64,000 bases of DNA from contig NZ_VJWE01000019.1 in the NCBI RefSeq assembly GCF_007993815.1, positions 62,001-126,000 of the forward strand, written 5' to 3'. The notes below the pieces were generated by a model that had not been told where the DNA came from, made no database searches, and saw only the letters and a program-made list of their open reading frames with translations. Shown piece by piece: positions 21,976-31,574 of this stretch. The stretch comes from Acidovorax delafieldii. GTDB lineage: Bacteria > Pseudomonadota > Gammaproteobacteria > Burkholderiales > Burkholderiaceae_C. Every line of letters begins with the position of its first letter. The first letter of the stretch is position 1. The position numbers and the translations under genes are program-made.

Positions 21976-22806
21976 ATGATCTGGCAAACCTCTCGCTTCG
22001 CAATTGACTTGGTCCGTCCCCAGGTCATGGGCATCGTCAACGTCACTCCTGATTCTTTCTCCGACGGTGGGCGCCATGGCTCCACGGCTGCTGCGCTACG
22101 GCATTGCGAACAGCTGTTGAAAGAGGGCGCAGATATTTTGGATATCGGTGGTGAGTCCACTCGCCCGGGCAGCCCTGCTGTGCCGCTGGATGAGGAGCTG
22201 TCTCGTGTCGTTCCCTTGGTGCGTGAGGCTGTGGCGCTGGATGTCCCGATTTCGGTGGACACCTACAAGCCGGAGGTCATGCGCGCTGTGCTGGATCTGG
22301 GGGCTGACATCGTCAACGACATCTGGGCCCTGCGGCAGCCAGCAGCTGCGGCAGTGGTGGCTGCGTACCCGCAGTGTGGTGTGTGCCTGATGCATATGCA
22401 CCGCGACCCGCAGACCATGCAACAGGCGCCTATGGGGGGTGATGTGGTACCTCAGGTGCTATCATTTTTGCAGCTGCAGGCGCATAATCTACTAGCGCTT
22501 GGGGTCGAAAAGGCTCGTATCCTGCTGGATGCGGGCATTGGTTTCGGCAAAACGGTGGAACAGAACTTTGCGTTGCTGGCACGACAGTCCGAGCTATTGG
22601 CAGCTGGCTACCCGCTGCTGGCGGGATGGTCGCGCAAGTCATCGCTGGGCACGATCACAGGGCTGGAGGTGAGCCAACGCATGGTACCCAGTGTGGCCGC
22701 CGCTTTGCTCGCGGTGGAGCGGGGCGCGTCGGTAGTGCGTGTGCACGATGTACGCGAGACGGTGGCGGCACTGGCAGTGTGGTCTGCGATGCAGCGATCT
22801 GGCTGA
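21976..22806 (+). CDS. folP: Dihydropteroate synthase
   Basis: TIM-barrel enzyme that joins p-aminobenzoate to 6-hydroxymethyl-7,8-dihydropterin diphosphate in folate synthesis; the sulfonamide target. The ATG at 21976 yields 276 residues (MIWQTSRFAIDL). The hallmark motifs are PQVMGIVNVTPDSFSDGG and DILDIGGESTRPGS. LLDAGIGFGKT and LLAGWSRKSSLG follow. The order ftsH-folP-glmM is widely conserved. Codons for the helix around residues 162-175 coincide with a complete 44-bp AT-rich repeat copy (22458-22501) without evident extra residues. Confidence 0.97.
   Translation: MIWQTSRFAIDLVRPQVMGIVNVTPDSFSDGGRHGSTAAALRHCEQLLKEGADILDIGGESTRPGSPAVPLDEELSRVVPLVREAVALDVPISVDTYKPEVMRAVLDLGADIVNDIWALRQPAAAAVVAAYPQCGVCLMHMHRDPQTMQQAPMGGDVVPQVLSFLQLQAHNLLALGVEKARILLDAGIGFGKTVEQNFALLARQSELLAAGYPLLAGWSRKSSLGTITGLEVSQRMVPSVAAALLAVERGASVVRVHDVRETVAALAVWSAMQRSG
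22458..22501 (+). repeat. 44-bp AT-rich dispersed repeat, copy in folP
   Basis: A complete match to GCTAT-N9-AGC-N5-GCG-N12-GCG. It aligns without gaps to the sense-strand copy in addA (54673-54716), both carrying GGCGCAT in the middle and AGCGCTTG at the end. It is entirely coding, in a variable surface helix. Confidence 0.7.
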
Positions 22807-22896
22807 GGGGCCAGTGATTCGAGAGCAGGTAGTGGGGCGCCAAGTCCTCGCCTTTGACAACAACATACTGAGATCCGTACGAGGAGACGCCAGAAC

Positions 22897-24231
22897 ATGA
22901 CACGCCAATACTTTGGAACCGACGGCATCCGCGGCACTGTGGGGCAGCCGCCCATCACACCGGATTTTGTGCTGCGCCTTGCCCATGCCGTGGGCCGTGT
23001 GTTACGCCGCACGGAAGAGCGACCCACAGTGTTGATCGGCAAGGACACCCGCATCTCGGGCTACATGCTTGAAAGCGCGCTGGAGTCTGGCTTCAACTCG
23101 GCAGGGGTGGATGTGGTGCTGCTGGGGCCGTTGCCCACGCCAGGCGTGGCTTACCTGACCCGCGCCCAGCGCGCCAGTCTGGGCGTGGTCATCAGCGCCA
23201 GCCATAACGCCTACCCTGACAACGGCATCAAGTTCTTCAGTGCGCAAGGTACCAAGCTGTCGGACGCCTGGGAGCTGGCGGTGGAGGTCGCACTGGCCGA
23301 ACCACCCGTCTGGGTCGATTCGGCCAGCCTGGGCAAGGCGCGGCGCCTAGATGATGCGGCCGGGCGCTACATCGAGTTTTGCAAGAGCACGTTTCCCCAG
23401 GACCTGACGCTCAAGGGCCTGAAGATAGTGGTGGACGCTGCCCACGGAGCCGCCTACCAGGTGGCGCCCAAGGTATTCCACGAGCTGGGTGCGGAAGTGC
23501 TGTCGATTGGCTGCGCACCCGACGGCCTCAACATCAACCACGAGGTCGGTGCGACACACCCCGACGCGTTGGTGCGCGCTGTGCGCGCGAACCGTGCCGA
23601 CTATGGCATTGCCCTGGATGGGGATGCAGACCGGCTGCAGATTGTGGACGCCACTGGGCGGCTGTACAACGGTGACGAGCTGCTGTACCTGATGGCGGCA
23701 GACCGCATGGGCCGTGACGAGCACGTGCCTGGCGTGGTGGGCACGCTGATGACCAACATGGCGGTAGAGGTGGCGCTACTGGCCAAGGGAGTGAAGTTTG
23801 TACGCGCCAAGGTCGGTGACCGGTACGTACTGGAAGAACTGGCGCGCCACCACTGGGTGTTGGGCGGGGAGGGGTCCGGGCATCTGCTGGCCCTGGACCG
23901 ACACACCACCGGCGACGGTTTGGTCAGTGCCCTGCAGGTGCTGCAGGCTTGTGTGCGCAGCGGCCGCACGCTGGCGCAGCTGCTGGCAGGCATCACGCTC
24001 TACCCGCAGGTCTTGCTCAACGTCCGACTGGCGCCAGGGCAGGACTGGAAGGCCAACCGTTTACTGGCAGAGGCCACGCAGGCGGTGGAGCAGCAGTTGG
24101 GCTCCTCGGGCCGCGTGCTGATCCGCGCCAGTGGCACCGAGCCTCTGCTGCGTGTGATGGTGGAGGCGCGCGACGCGCAGTTGGCCAGCTCTTGCGCTCA
24201 GCGCCTGGCCGACGCAGCCCGCGCGGGTTGA
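22897..24231 (+). CDS. glmM: Phosphoglucosamine mutase
   Basis: Interconverts glucosamine 6-phosphate and glucosamine 1-phosphate, feeding UDP-GlcNAc for peptidoglycan and for LpxA. The 444 residues contain the phosphoserine loop ISASHN (catalytic Ser102), the magnesium loop DGDADR, the sugar-recognition GEGSGH and the phosphate-binding [11 protein letters not shown] near the C-terminus. The N-terminus YFGTDGIRG is the family start. It follows folP by 90 bases in the same direction. Confidence 0.97.
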   Translation: MTRQYFGTDGIRGTVGQPPITPDFVLRLAHAVGRVLRRTEERPTVLIGKDTRISGYMLESALESGFNSAGVDVVLLGPLPTPGVAYLTRAQRASLGVVISASHNAYPDNGIKFFSAQGTKLSDAWELAVEVALAEPPVWVDSASLGKARRLDDAAGRYIEFCKSTFPQDLTLKGLKIVVDAAHGAAYQVAPKVFHELGAEVLSIGCAPDGLNINHEVGATHPDALVRAVRANRADYGIALDGDADRLQIVDATGRLYNGDELLYLMAADRMGRDEHVPGVVGTLMTNMAVEVALLAKGVKFVRAKVGDRYVLEELARHHWVLGGEGSGHLLALDRHTTGDGLVSALQVLQACVRSGRTLAQLLAGITLYPQVLLNVRLAPGQDWKANRLLAEATQAVEQQLGSSGRVLIRASGTEPLLRVMVEARDAQLASSCAQRLADAARAG

Positions 24232-24293
24232 GGTCTTGGTCTATCGGCGGAGCGCAGCAGCGTCCGTCGCGCTGGAAGGGGTCTTGAGGCCGC

Positions 24294-26525
24294 TCAGTGT
24301 GCTGGTGTGTGTTGCCGCATGAAGCGTTCCAGCTGCTCCGCGGGCAGTGGCGTGCTGAAGTGGTAGCCCTGCGCTTCGTCGCAACCTTGTTCGTGTAAAA
24401 AGGCCAGTTGCCCCTCGGTTTCCACACCTTCGGCGGTAGTACGCATGCCCAGCGCCTGCGCCATGCGGATGATGGCGCTGACGATGGCGCGGTCGTTGCT
24501 GTCGTTGCCCAAGTCGCGCACAAAGGATTGATCGATCTTGAGCTTGAAGATCTGGAACCGCTTGAGTTGGCTGAGTGACGAATAGCCCGTGCCGAAGTCG
24601 TCCATCGACATCCGCACTCCACGCGCATGCAACTGGTCCATGGTGGCCACCGCCGCATGGGGGTCGTCCACTGCCACCCCCTCCGTCAGTTCCAGTTCCA
24701 GCGAATCGGGGGGCAGGTCAAACTCCGCGAGCACCCGGCTCACCAGCTCTGGCAGCTGTGGCTGGCGAAATTGAATGGCTGACAGGTTCACTGCCATTGT
24801 GAGTTCGGGAAACCCGCAGCTGCGCCATGCCTTGAGCTGGGCCAGCGCTGTGCGCAGCACCCACTCGCCGATCTGCAGAATCTGGCCGCTGTCTTCGGCG
24901 ATGGGGATGAACTCTCCCGGAGAAATCGCACCGAGCTGGGGGTGTTGCCAGCGCAGCAGGGCTTCCACACTGCGCACAGTACCTGTGGCCAGGTTCATCT
25001 GTGGCTGGTAGTGCAGGTGGAACTGTTCGCGCTCCAGCGCACGGCGCAATGCGTTTTCGAGCTGCAGGGCCCGTACCGACTGGGCCTGCATCTCGGGGGT
25101 AAAGAAGCGAAAGGTGTTGCGTCCGTCCAGCTTGGCGCGGTACATGGCCACGTCTGCCGACTGGGTCAAAGTATCGAAATCGTGTCCGTCCTGGGGGAAC
25201 AGCGCAATGCCCATCGACGGGGCCATGGTCAGCTCGTGGTGATCGATCTGGTACGGCTGACGGGATGCCTCCTGCAACTTGCTGGCAACCCGGGCTGCAC
25301 CCCGTGCATCGGCGCCTGGCAAAAGCAGGATGAACTCATCCCCTCCCAGGCGCGACACCGTGTCCTTGTCGCGCACCACCGCACGCAGGCGCTTGGCAAT
25401 TTCGACCAGCAGCACATCGCCCACCCGGTGGCCCAGAGAGTCGTTCACATGCTTGAAGTGATCCAGGTCCAGGAAGATGACGGCCAGCGGCGTCTGGTTC
25501 TCCTGCGCCACCCGAATGGCCTGCTGCGCACGTTCTGCCAGCAGGGCCCGGTTGGGCAGACCGGTCAACGCATCGTAGTGGGCCAACCAGTAAATGCGCT
25601 CTTGGTCGGCCTTGCGGTCATTGATTTCACGGTGCAGGTTTTCCACTGTCTCGCGCAGCTCGCGCGTGCGGTCTTGCACCTGCCGCTCCAGCTCCTCATG
25701 GGCCTGGGCCAGCACCGCCTGCGCGCGTTTGCGGTCGGTGATGTCCATGGTGATCCAGATGGTCCCCTGGGCAGGGTCGGCGGGATCGATGCATTTGCTG
25801 CGTACTTCGCAAATCACAGGGGTGCCGTCCTTGCGGCATAGCTCCACCTCGCCCTCGTACGACTGTCCGGCCACCAGCGAGGGGTAGCAGCGGTCGCCCA
25901 CTTCTTGCCAGGCAGCATCGCTGGCGTACCAGCGACGCGACGAGCTGCCAATGAGTTCGCCCGGATCAAAGCCCAGCATCTGCTCAAAATGGTGGTTGCA
26001 GCGGGTCAGATGCCGGTCTCGCAGAAAGACGATGCCGACCATCGCGCTGTCAAACAGCAACTGCTTTTCCCGCACAGCAGCATTCAGCGCGGCGTGGGCA
26101 CGCTTTTGCTCATCGATGTCGTCCACGATCCAGATCGAGCCTTCTCCGGTGTCGTGCGGATTGATCAGGCGCCCCGTGAGACTGCCCCAGAATAGTGTGC
26201 CGCCCTGACGACGCAACTGGCGTTCAATCCGGAATGACTGCCCCTGGGCCAGCGCGGGATAAGCCGTGCGCCCGAGGTCGCGGAATGCATCCCGGTCTGG
26301 ATAGAAGGCTTCGGTGTTGAGCCCTACCAAGTGGGCGGGGCTGGCATAGCCAAAGATTTCGGCATACCGCTGGTTGCAGCGCACCACGCTGCGCTGGCGC
26401 AGGAACACGATACCCACTCCCGCGCTGTCCAGGAGGGTTTGTTGTTCACGCAAGGTGCGTTGCAGGGGGGTGTCAGGGGGCACTCCGGCGCGCTGCGAGG
26501 GCGGAGTGCTGAACAGCGAATACAT
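24294..26525 (-). CDS. PAS-PAS-GGDEF-EAL cyclic-di-GMP protein
   Basis: Predicted soluble c-di-GMP enzyme of 743 residues. Two PAS domains (about residues 25-145 and 150-275) are followed by a coiled coil (AHEELERQVQDRTRELRETV). A GGDEF domain comes next, with RLGGDEF and an intact RxxD inhibitory site (RDKD) five residues before it. The C-terminal EAL domain has EALLRW, DDFGTGYSS, KIDQSFV and EGVET, so synthesis and hydrolysis residues are both present. No membrane segment is visible, so the signal is probably cytosolic. It is a paralogue of the next gene upstream on the same strand, 188 bases away. Confidence 0.9.
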   Translation of the reverse strand: MYSLFSTPPSQRAGVPPDTPLQRTLREQQTLLDSAGVGIVFLRQRSVVRCNQRYAEIFGYASPAHLVGLNTEAFYPDRDAFRDLGRTAYPALAQGQSFRIERQLRRQGGTLFWGSLTGRLINPHDTGEGSIWIVDDIDEQKRAHAALNAAVREKQLLFDSAMVGIVFLRDRHLTRCNHHFEQMLGFDPGELIGSSSRRWYASDAAWQEVGDRCYPSLVAGQSYEGEVELCRKDGTPVICEVRSKCIDPADPAQGTIWITMDITDRKRAQAVLAQAHEELERQVQDRTRELRETVENLHREINDRKADQERIYWLAHYDALTGLPNRALLAERAQQAIRVAQENQTPLAVIFLDLDHFKHVNDSLGHRVGDVLLVEIAKRLRAVVRDKDTVSRLGGDEFILLLPGADARGAARVASKLQEASRQPYQIDHHELTMAPSMGIALFPQDGHDFDTLTQSADVAMYRAKLDGRNTFRFFTPEMQAQSVRALQLENALRRALEREQFHLHYQPQMNLATGTVRSVEALLRWQHPQLGAISPGEFIPIAEDSGQILQIGEWVLRTALAQLKAWRSCGFPELTMAVNLSAIQFRQPQLPELVSRVLAEFDLPPDSLELELTEGVAVDDPHAAVATMDQLHARGVRMSMDDFGTGYSSLSQLKRFQIFKLKIDQSFVRDLGNDSNDRAIVSAIIRMAQALGMRTTAEGVETEGQLAFLHEQGCDEAQGYHFSTPLPAEQLERFMRQHTPAH

Positions 26526-26713
26526 AAGACCAGAACAGGCGGCAGGGCCAGACGGCCTCAGAAAATTGTGCCAAAGTGTAGCAGCGGCAGCTTACAAGCC
26601 GTTTGAGGGTATGCCTCAGGTACTGCGCTGCAGGTTCTGCCGTACGGCTGATGCAAGTGCAGTCGCCAGGAGCTCTGGCGCGAGAGGGTGCAGAGACGCG
26701 TTGCCCGGCGTTT

Positions 26714-29665
26714 TTAGCGTCCCAAGTGTTCCCGCAGATAGGCCTCAAAGGCATCGGCTGCCAGGGGGCGACTGAACAGGTAACCCTGGCCTTCGTCGCA
26801 GCCCTGCGCGCGCAGAAACTCCAGCTGGCCATCGGTCTCCACCCCCTCGGCGGTCGTCTGCATGCCCAAGGCCTGCGCCATGCGGATGATGGCGCTGACA
26901 ATGGCCCGGTCATTGGCGTCGTCGTCCAGGTCGCGCACAAACGACTGGTCGATCTTGAGCTTGTAGATCTGGAAGCGCTTGAGGTAGCTCAACGACGAAT
27001 ATCCCGTGCCAAAGTCATCCATCGACAGCCGGACGCCCCGGTCATGCAATTGGTCCATCATGGCCAGTGCAGCAGCGGGGTCGTCTACCGCAGCCCCCTC
27101 GGTCAGTTCCAGCTCCAGCCGACGCGCAGGCAGTCCGGCTTGTTGCAGGCAGCGTGTCACCATCTCGGGCAACTGAGGGTGACGGAACTGCACCGCCGAC
27201 AGATTGACTGACACAGCCCGCAGTGGCAATTGAAGGTCCAGCCAGCGCTTGGCGTCATGCACGGCAGTGTTCAGCACCCACTCGCCAATTGCGACGATCA
27301 TGCCGCTGCTTTCTGCCACAGGGATGAACTCCGCCGGGGACACCATGCCCAGCTCGGGGTGGCTCCAGCGCAGCAGCGCCTCGGCACCGACCACTTGGCG
27401 CGTGGTGAGTGACACCTGGGGTTGGTAGTGCAGCTCGAACTGGTTGCGTTCCAGTGCCCGGCGCAGTGCGTTTTCGATCTGCAAGGCTCGGGCGGTCCGT
27501 GCCTCCAGGTCGGCGGTGAAAAAGCCAAAGCGGTTGCGTCCGCTTTGCTTGGCACGGTACATGGCGGCATCAGCGCGCTGGTACAGGGTGTCGAACGAGT
27601 CTCCGTCCGCCGGATACATGGCAATGCCTACGGACAGGGTGGTGGTGAGTTCGTAAGGCTCCACCTGAAACGGCTGCGCCACGGCCATCAGCAAACGGTT
27701 GGCTACGTCGGCCGCCTGCAGGGCCGAGGCAGCGGGTAGCAGCAGCAAAAATTCATCCCCTCCCAGGCGCGATACGGTGTCCTGTGTGCCCAGCAGGGAC
27801 TCCAGCCGTCGCGCTACTGCCACCAGCAGGATGTCGCCAATGCGGTGCCCCAGCGAGTCGTTGACGTTCTTGAAGTGGTCCAGGTCCAGGAACAGCAAGG
27901 CCAGCGTTCCGCCCCGCGCTTGCTCTTGTTCGATGTGGCGTTGGGCGCGCTCTGCCAGGAGCGCACGGTTGGGCAGGTCAGTGAGGGGGTCGAAATGCGC
28001 GAGGCGCTGGATGCGGTCCTGAGCCTCGCGTTGCAGGGTGATGTCGCGGAACAGCGTGATGGAGTGGGTGGTGCTGCCATTGCCATCGCGCACGCGGCTG
28101 ACGGACAGCCACTGGGGGTAGGTCGATCCGTCCTTGCGGCGGCCCCAGGCTTCGCCTTCCCAGTGCCCTTCTTTGGTGAGATGGGTGTACACCAGGTCGG
28201 CGTCGAAGTCTCGGGTGGACTCTGCCACCGTGAGCAGGCGCATCGACTGACCTACGGCCTCCGCTTCGGAGTAGCCGGTGATGCGGCTGAATGCCCGGTT
28301 GATGCGCACGATGGTCTGGGCCGCATCGGCAATCACGATGGCCTCGCCGCTCTGGTCAAACACCTGGGCCGTCAACTGCAGTTGTTCTTGCGACCGCTTG
28401 CGTTCTGAAATGTCGCGGGACAGCACGATGAACCTGGGTTTTCCTCCCGCTGATCCCGCCTTGCGGGCCGCAGAAAGTTCGAACCAGGTGGCCCCCAGGC
28501 CAGGCAGGTCCAGCATGATCTGGCGTCCAGTGGACCATCCCTGGGATTGCGCTTCATTGAGCACATCCATCACCGTCAGTGCAGCCAGGGCAGGTAACAC
28601 CTCGGTGACATTGCGGCCGATCAATTGCTCAGCAGGGCCCATGAGCAACTCGGCACGAGGGCTGTGCACGCTGCAATAGCGGCCGTCCTGGTCGATTTCA
28701 AACAACGGATCGGGAATTGCATCGATGGTGGCGCGCAGCTGCTGCTGTGTGGCCTGGATCTCGGAGGTCCGCTGGGCCACCTGTGTCGCCAGACCGCGCT
28801 CGTGCACCTTCAATTCGACCAGCAAGCGCGCCAGGTAGCCCATCAGCAACGCAAACAGCAAGCCCAAGGCACAGCGCAGAGCCAGCACACCTGGCGCGCC
28901 CCATCCCTTGGCGGGTGTCAGGCTGAGCGTCCACTGGCCATTGGGCAGGGTCAGGGACCGGCCAACAGCGTCACCGGTGGGCGGAGGGTCAGACGTCGCG
29001 ATGGTCTGCTCCTGGTTGTTATCCGGGCGGACACGCCACAATCGATAGTGAAAACCCCGTTCCTTGAGCTGGGGCAACCGGGCGGTGGCCAGCACCTCGG
29101 GCAGACGGATGGTGACGTAAGTAAAACCCCAGAAGCTCCGGCGCCCCAGGTCATCTTCCAGGTACACCGGTTGGCGCCCCACGACGCCCAGGCCGCCCTG
29201 GACCAGCTCCATGGGCCCCGCCAGCGTCAACACGCCGGACTCGCGGGCACGCGCGGACTCCGCCCCTTGGCGGGGGTCGTTGAGCTGGTCAAAACCAATC
29301 GAATTTTCGTTGCCTGCACGGGGAACAACCTGCTGCACTACCCCTCCCGGGGACAGGCCCATGGCCGCGATGCCCGGGTAGAAAGGCAGCATCTGCACGC
29401 CGATTTCTTCGAACTGGGGAACGTTCCCGTGGCCCTGGCGCACCAGCGCCACCAAAGTGTTGTTGGCCGACAGTGCCAACTCGATGGCGCGCTGCAGGGC
29501 CTGGACATGATCGCCCGCCACATCGGCGGCTTGGGTGCGCTGCTGCGCACGTTCCTGGCGTTCCAGCGTCCAGATCAAAGCACCAGCGCAGGCGGCTGCC
29601 AGCACAAACACAGCCACAAAGGCTGCGATGGGGCTGCGTGTGGGGGGCAGGGCGGGGGACGGCAC
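26714..29665 (-). CDS. CHASE-PAS-PAS-GGDEF-EAL membrane c-di-GMP protein
   Basis: Membrane-anchored sensor of 983 residues, starting at GTG. A first membrane segment (about 13-33) and a second (about 268-290) flank a periplasmic CHASE-type domain (GIAAMGLSPGG, FWGFTYVTIRLPEVL). Two PAS domains (about 325-430 and 435-560), a GGDEF domain (RLGGDEF, 565-725) and an EAL domain (EALLRW, DDFGTGYSS, EGVET) follow. The RxxD inhibitory site is GTQD here, so product inhibition is probably lost. It is divergent from the OlsB-like gene, across a region with Pho-box-like repeats. The ligand is unknown. Confidence 0.9.
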   Translation of the reverse strand: MPSPALPPTRSPIAAFVAVFVLAAACAGALIWTLERQERAQQRTQAADVAGDHVQALQRAIELALSANNTLVALVRQGHGNVPQFEEIGVQMLPFYPGIAAMGLSPGGVVQQVVPRAGNENSIGFDQLNDPRQGAESARARESGVLTLAGPMELVQGGLGVVGRQPVYLEDDLGRRSFWGFTYVTIRLPEVLATARLPQLKERGFHYRLWRVRPDNNQEQTIATSDPPPTGDAVGRSLTLPNGQWTLSLTPAKGWGAPGVLALRCALGLLFALLMGYLARLLVELKVHERGLATQVAQRTSEIQATQQQLRATIDAIPDPLFEIDQDGRYCSVHSPRAELLMGPAEQLIGRNVTEVLPALAALTVMDVLNEAQSQGWSTGRQIMLDLPGLGATWFELSAARKAGSAGGKPRFIVLSRDISERKRSQEQLQLTAQVFDQSGEAIVIADAAQTIVRINRAFSRITGYSEAEAVGQSMRLLTVAESTRDFDADLVYTHLTKEGHWEGEAWGRRKDGSTYPQWLSVSRVRDGNGSTTHSITLFRDITLQREAQDRIQRLAHFDPLTDLPNRALLAERAQRHIEQEQARGGTLALLFLDLDHFKNVNDSLGHRIGDILLVAVARRLESLLGTQDTVSRLGGDEFLLLLPAASALQAADVANRLLMAVAQPFQVEPYELTTTLSVGIAMYPADGDSFDTLYQRADAAMYRAKQSGRNRFGFFTADLEARTARALQIENALRRALERNQFELHYQPQVSLTTRQVVGAEALLRWSHPELGMVSPAEFIPVAESSGMIVAIGEWVLNTAVHDAKRWLDLQLPLRAVSVNLSAVQFRHPQLPEMVTRCLQQAGLPARRLELELTEGAAVDDPAAALAMMDQLHDRGVRLSMDDFGTGYSSLSYLKRFQIYKLKIDQSFVRDLDDDANDRAIVSAIIRMAQALGMQTTAEGVETDGQLEFLRAQGCDEGQGYLFSRPLAADAFEAYLREHLGR

Positions 29666-29729
29666 GGCGGAGTTCCTCAGTCAATTATGCAGGCCATCGG
29701 TGAGGGCCCGTGCCAATGGAAAGCGCGCA

Positions 29730-29769
29730 TTGTCATGGCGTTGACACGCCGAAGACATGGGCATGTCAT
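29730..29769 (+). promoter_or_regulatory. Tandem Pho-box-like array upstream of the lipid gene set
   Basis: Four units occur at exact 11-bp steps: TTGTCAT (29730), TTGACAC (29741), AAGACAT (29752) and ATGTCAT (29763). The outer two match the PhoB half-site CTGTCAT at 6 of 7 positions and the inner two at 4 of 7. The phasing equals that of known Pho boxes, so two PhoB dimers could bind side by side. The array ends 92 bases before the OlsB-like start. No convincing -10 follows at the usual distance. Confidence 0.6.
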
Positions 29770-29861
29770 GCGCGGCTTTCACACTCCCGGCCAGGAAAGC
29801 GGATTCCCGCTCTGTTTGGAAATTCCAGCTGTGCCCGTTCTTACCGAAGGAGACGTTGTCC

Positions 29862-30701
29862 ATGAACGACCTGCCCACTTTGATGCAGTTGTCCACATCG
29901 CCGGAGGCTACAGGTACCGGTATTGTTCAGCCTTCTGGTGTTGTGCCGGGCGCTGTGCATGCTGTCCCGGCGCGTGGTGCTATCGAGGTGACTTGGGCCA
30001 GGCATCTGGATGAGGTCCGTGAGGCACAGCGCTTGCGGTTTGAGGTGTTCGCGGCAGAGATGGGCGCTCGATTGACGACCCCCATTCCTGGCCACGACGT
30101 GGACCTGTTTGACGACTATTGCGAGCATCTTCTGGTGCGCGACGCTCCGAGCCAGCAAGTCATTGGGACTTACCGGGTGCTGACGCCCGCGCAGGCCAAG
30201 CGGGTGGGCGGAACTTACAGCGACACCGAATTCGACTTGACGCGCTTGCGCACGCTGCGCCCGCGCATGGTGGAGCTGGGCCGCAGCTGTGTACATCCCG
30301 ACCACCGCCACGGCGGCGTGATCATGGCGCTGTGGAGCGCGCTGGCGGACTTCATGGTGCGCAACGAACTCGACACGATGATCGGCTGTGCCAGCATTCC
30401 CATGCTTCACAATGGCGTGGTTAGCGGCGACGCTGCGGCCAGCATCTGGCAGCAAGTGCGAAAGACCCATCTGGCACCCATCGAATACCACGTGCTGCCG
30501 CGCCTGCCGTTGCCCGTGGAGCATCTGGACGGATCCATTGCCGTGGACCCACCGGCCTTGATCAAAGGCTATCTGCGACTGGGCGCCCGTGTACTGGGTG
30601 CACCGGCGTGGGATCCGGACTTCAATACCGCCGACCTGCCCATGCTGATGCGGCTGGCCGACCTGCATCCCCGCTACCGCAAGCATTTTCTGGGGGCCTG
30701 A
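29862..30701 (+). CDS. OlsB-like GNAT acyltransferase (ornithine-lipid type)
   Basis: Predicted cytosolic N-acyltransferase of 279 residues, of the hemolysin-like acyltransferase family (Pfam Acetyltransf_5). That family includes OlsB, which puts a 3-hydroxyacyl chain on ornithine in the first step of ornithine-lipid synthesis. Motifs are AQRLRFEVFAAEMGARL, DLFDDYCEHLLVRD, VIGTYRVLTP and MVELGRSCVHPDHRHGGVI. The start at 29862 has AAGGAG nine bases upstream. An OlsA partner is not in the window. The next gene begins four bases after its stop. Family assignment is secure; the ornithine substrate is inferred from context. Confidence 0.75.
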   Translation: MNDLPTLMQLSTSPEATGTGIVQPSGVVPGAVHAVPARGAIEVTWARHLDEVREAQRLRFEVFAAEMGARLTTPIPGHDVDLFDDYCEHLLVRDAPSQQVIGTYRVLTPAQAKRVGGTYSDTEFDLTRLRTLRPRMVELGRSCVHPDHRHGGVIMALWSALADFMVRNELDTMIGCASIPMLHNGVVSGDAAASIWQQVRKTHLAPIEYHVLPRLPLPVEHLDGSIAVDPPALIKGYLRLGARVLGAPAWDPDFNTADLPMLMRLADLHPRYRKHFLGA

Positions 30702-30704
30702 CCG

Positions 30705-31574
30705 GTGCGTGCCGCGTTCGACGCCCTGGGCCCTTGGTTGAACGAGTCCCAGGTGCCGCAGGATGCAGAGCCCGAGGCCCTTGTGGCGTTCGCCGGTCAA
30801 CGCCGGTTCCGTGCGGTGTTCATTTCGGATTTGCACCTCGGCACACCTGGGTGTCAGGCTGAAGCGCTTCTGGATTTTCTGAAGCACCATCCCAGCGATC
30901 ATCTGTACCTGGTGGGAGACATCGTCGATGGGTGGCAGTTGCGCCGTCGGTGGTTCTGGCCACAGGCGCACAACGATGTGGTGCAAAAGCTGTTGCGCCG
31001 CGCGCGCAAGGGGTGCCGCGTGGTGTTTGTTCCTGGTAACCACGACGAATTTGCCCGAGCCTTTGTGGGGCATTCTTTTGGCGGTATCGAGGTGGTGTCC
31101 GATGCTGTGCACACCACTGCAGATGGGCGCAGCCTGTGGGTCACGCATGGTGACCACTTTGATGGTGTGATCCAGTGTGCCAAATGGCTCGCCTACGTGG
31201 GTGACAACCTCTATGAATTCACGCTCAAGCTGAACCGCCATCTCAACATCCTTCGGGCGCGGATGGGGCTTCCGTATTGGTCTTTGTCAGCTTACCTGAA
31301 AGGCAAGGTAAAAAAGGCGCTCAACTACGTCACCGATTTTGAAGTGGCGGTGGCCGCAGAGGCCCGTCGCCGCGGGCACGATGGAGTGGTCTGCGGACAT
31401 ATCCACCGCGCGGAGATGCGCGAGATTGGTGGCACCTTGTATTGCAACGATGGCGACTGGGTGGAGAGCCACACAGCACTCGTCGAGCACCTTGATGGTC
31501 GGCTGGAGCTGTTGCAATGGCCCGCTGTGCCCGCAGCCAATCTGTCCAGCCAGGCCACACGGGTGTCCGCATGA
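30705..31574 (+). CDS. PlcP-like calcineurin-type phosphoesterase (LpxH family)
   Basis: Metallophosphoesterase of 289 residues with the complete metal-binding set: SDLHLG, VGDIVDGW, PGNHDEF, THGDHFD and CGHIHRAEM. By similarity it would be labelled UDP-2,3-diacylglucosamine diphosphatase. However, its length and setting match PlcP, the phospholipase C of Sinorhizobium that removes phospholipid headgroups under phosphate limitation. A second LpxH elsewhere in the genome would support that reading. It starts at GTG four bases after the OlsB-like stop, and its TGA overlaps the glycosyltransferase ATG by four bases, so the three genes are an operon. Confidence 0.75.
   Translation: MRAAFDALGPWLNESQVPQDAEPEALVAFAGQRRFRAVFISDLHLGTPGCQAEALLDFLKHHPSDHLYLVGDIVDGWQLRRRWFWPQAHNDVVQKLLRRARKGCRVVFVPGNHDEFARAFVGHSFGGIEVVSDAVHTTADGRSLWVTHGDHFDGVIQCAKWLAYVGDNLYEFTLKLNRHLNILRARMGLPYWSLSAYLKGKVKKALNYVTDFEVAVAAEARRRGHDGVVCGHIHRAEMREIGGTLYCNDGDWVESHTALVEHLDGRLELLQWPAVPAANLSSQATRVSA

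Noticed and set aside
28625-30013. Open frame on the + strand across the start of the CHASE-GGDEF-EAL gene and the divergent promoter region
   Set aside because: It is antisense to the CHASE and first PAS domains and runs out of frame into the OlsB-like gene. Its composition is Gln/His-rich without homology.
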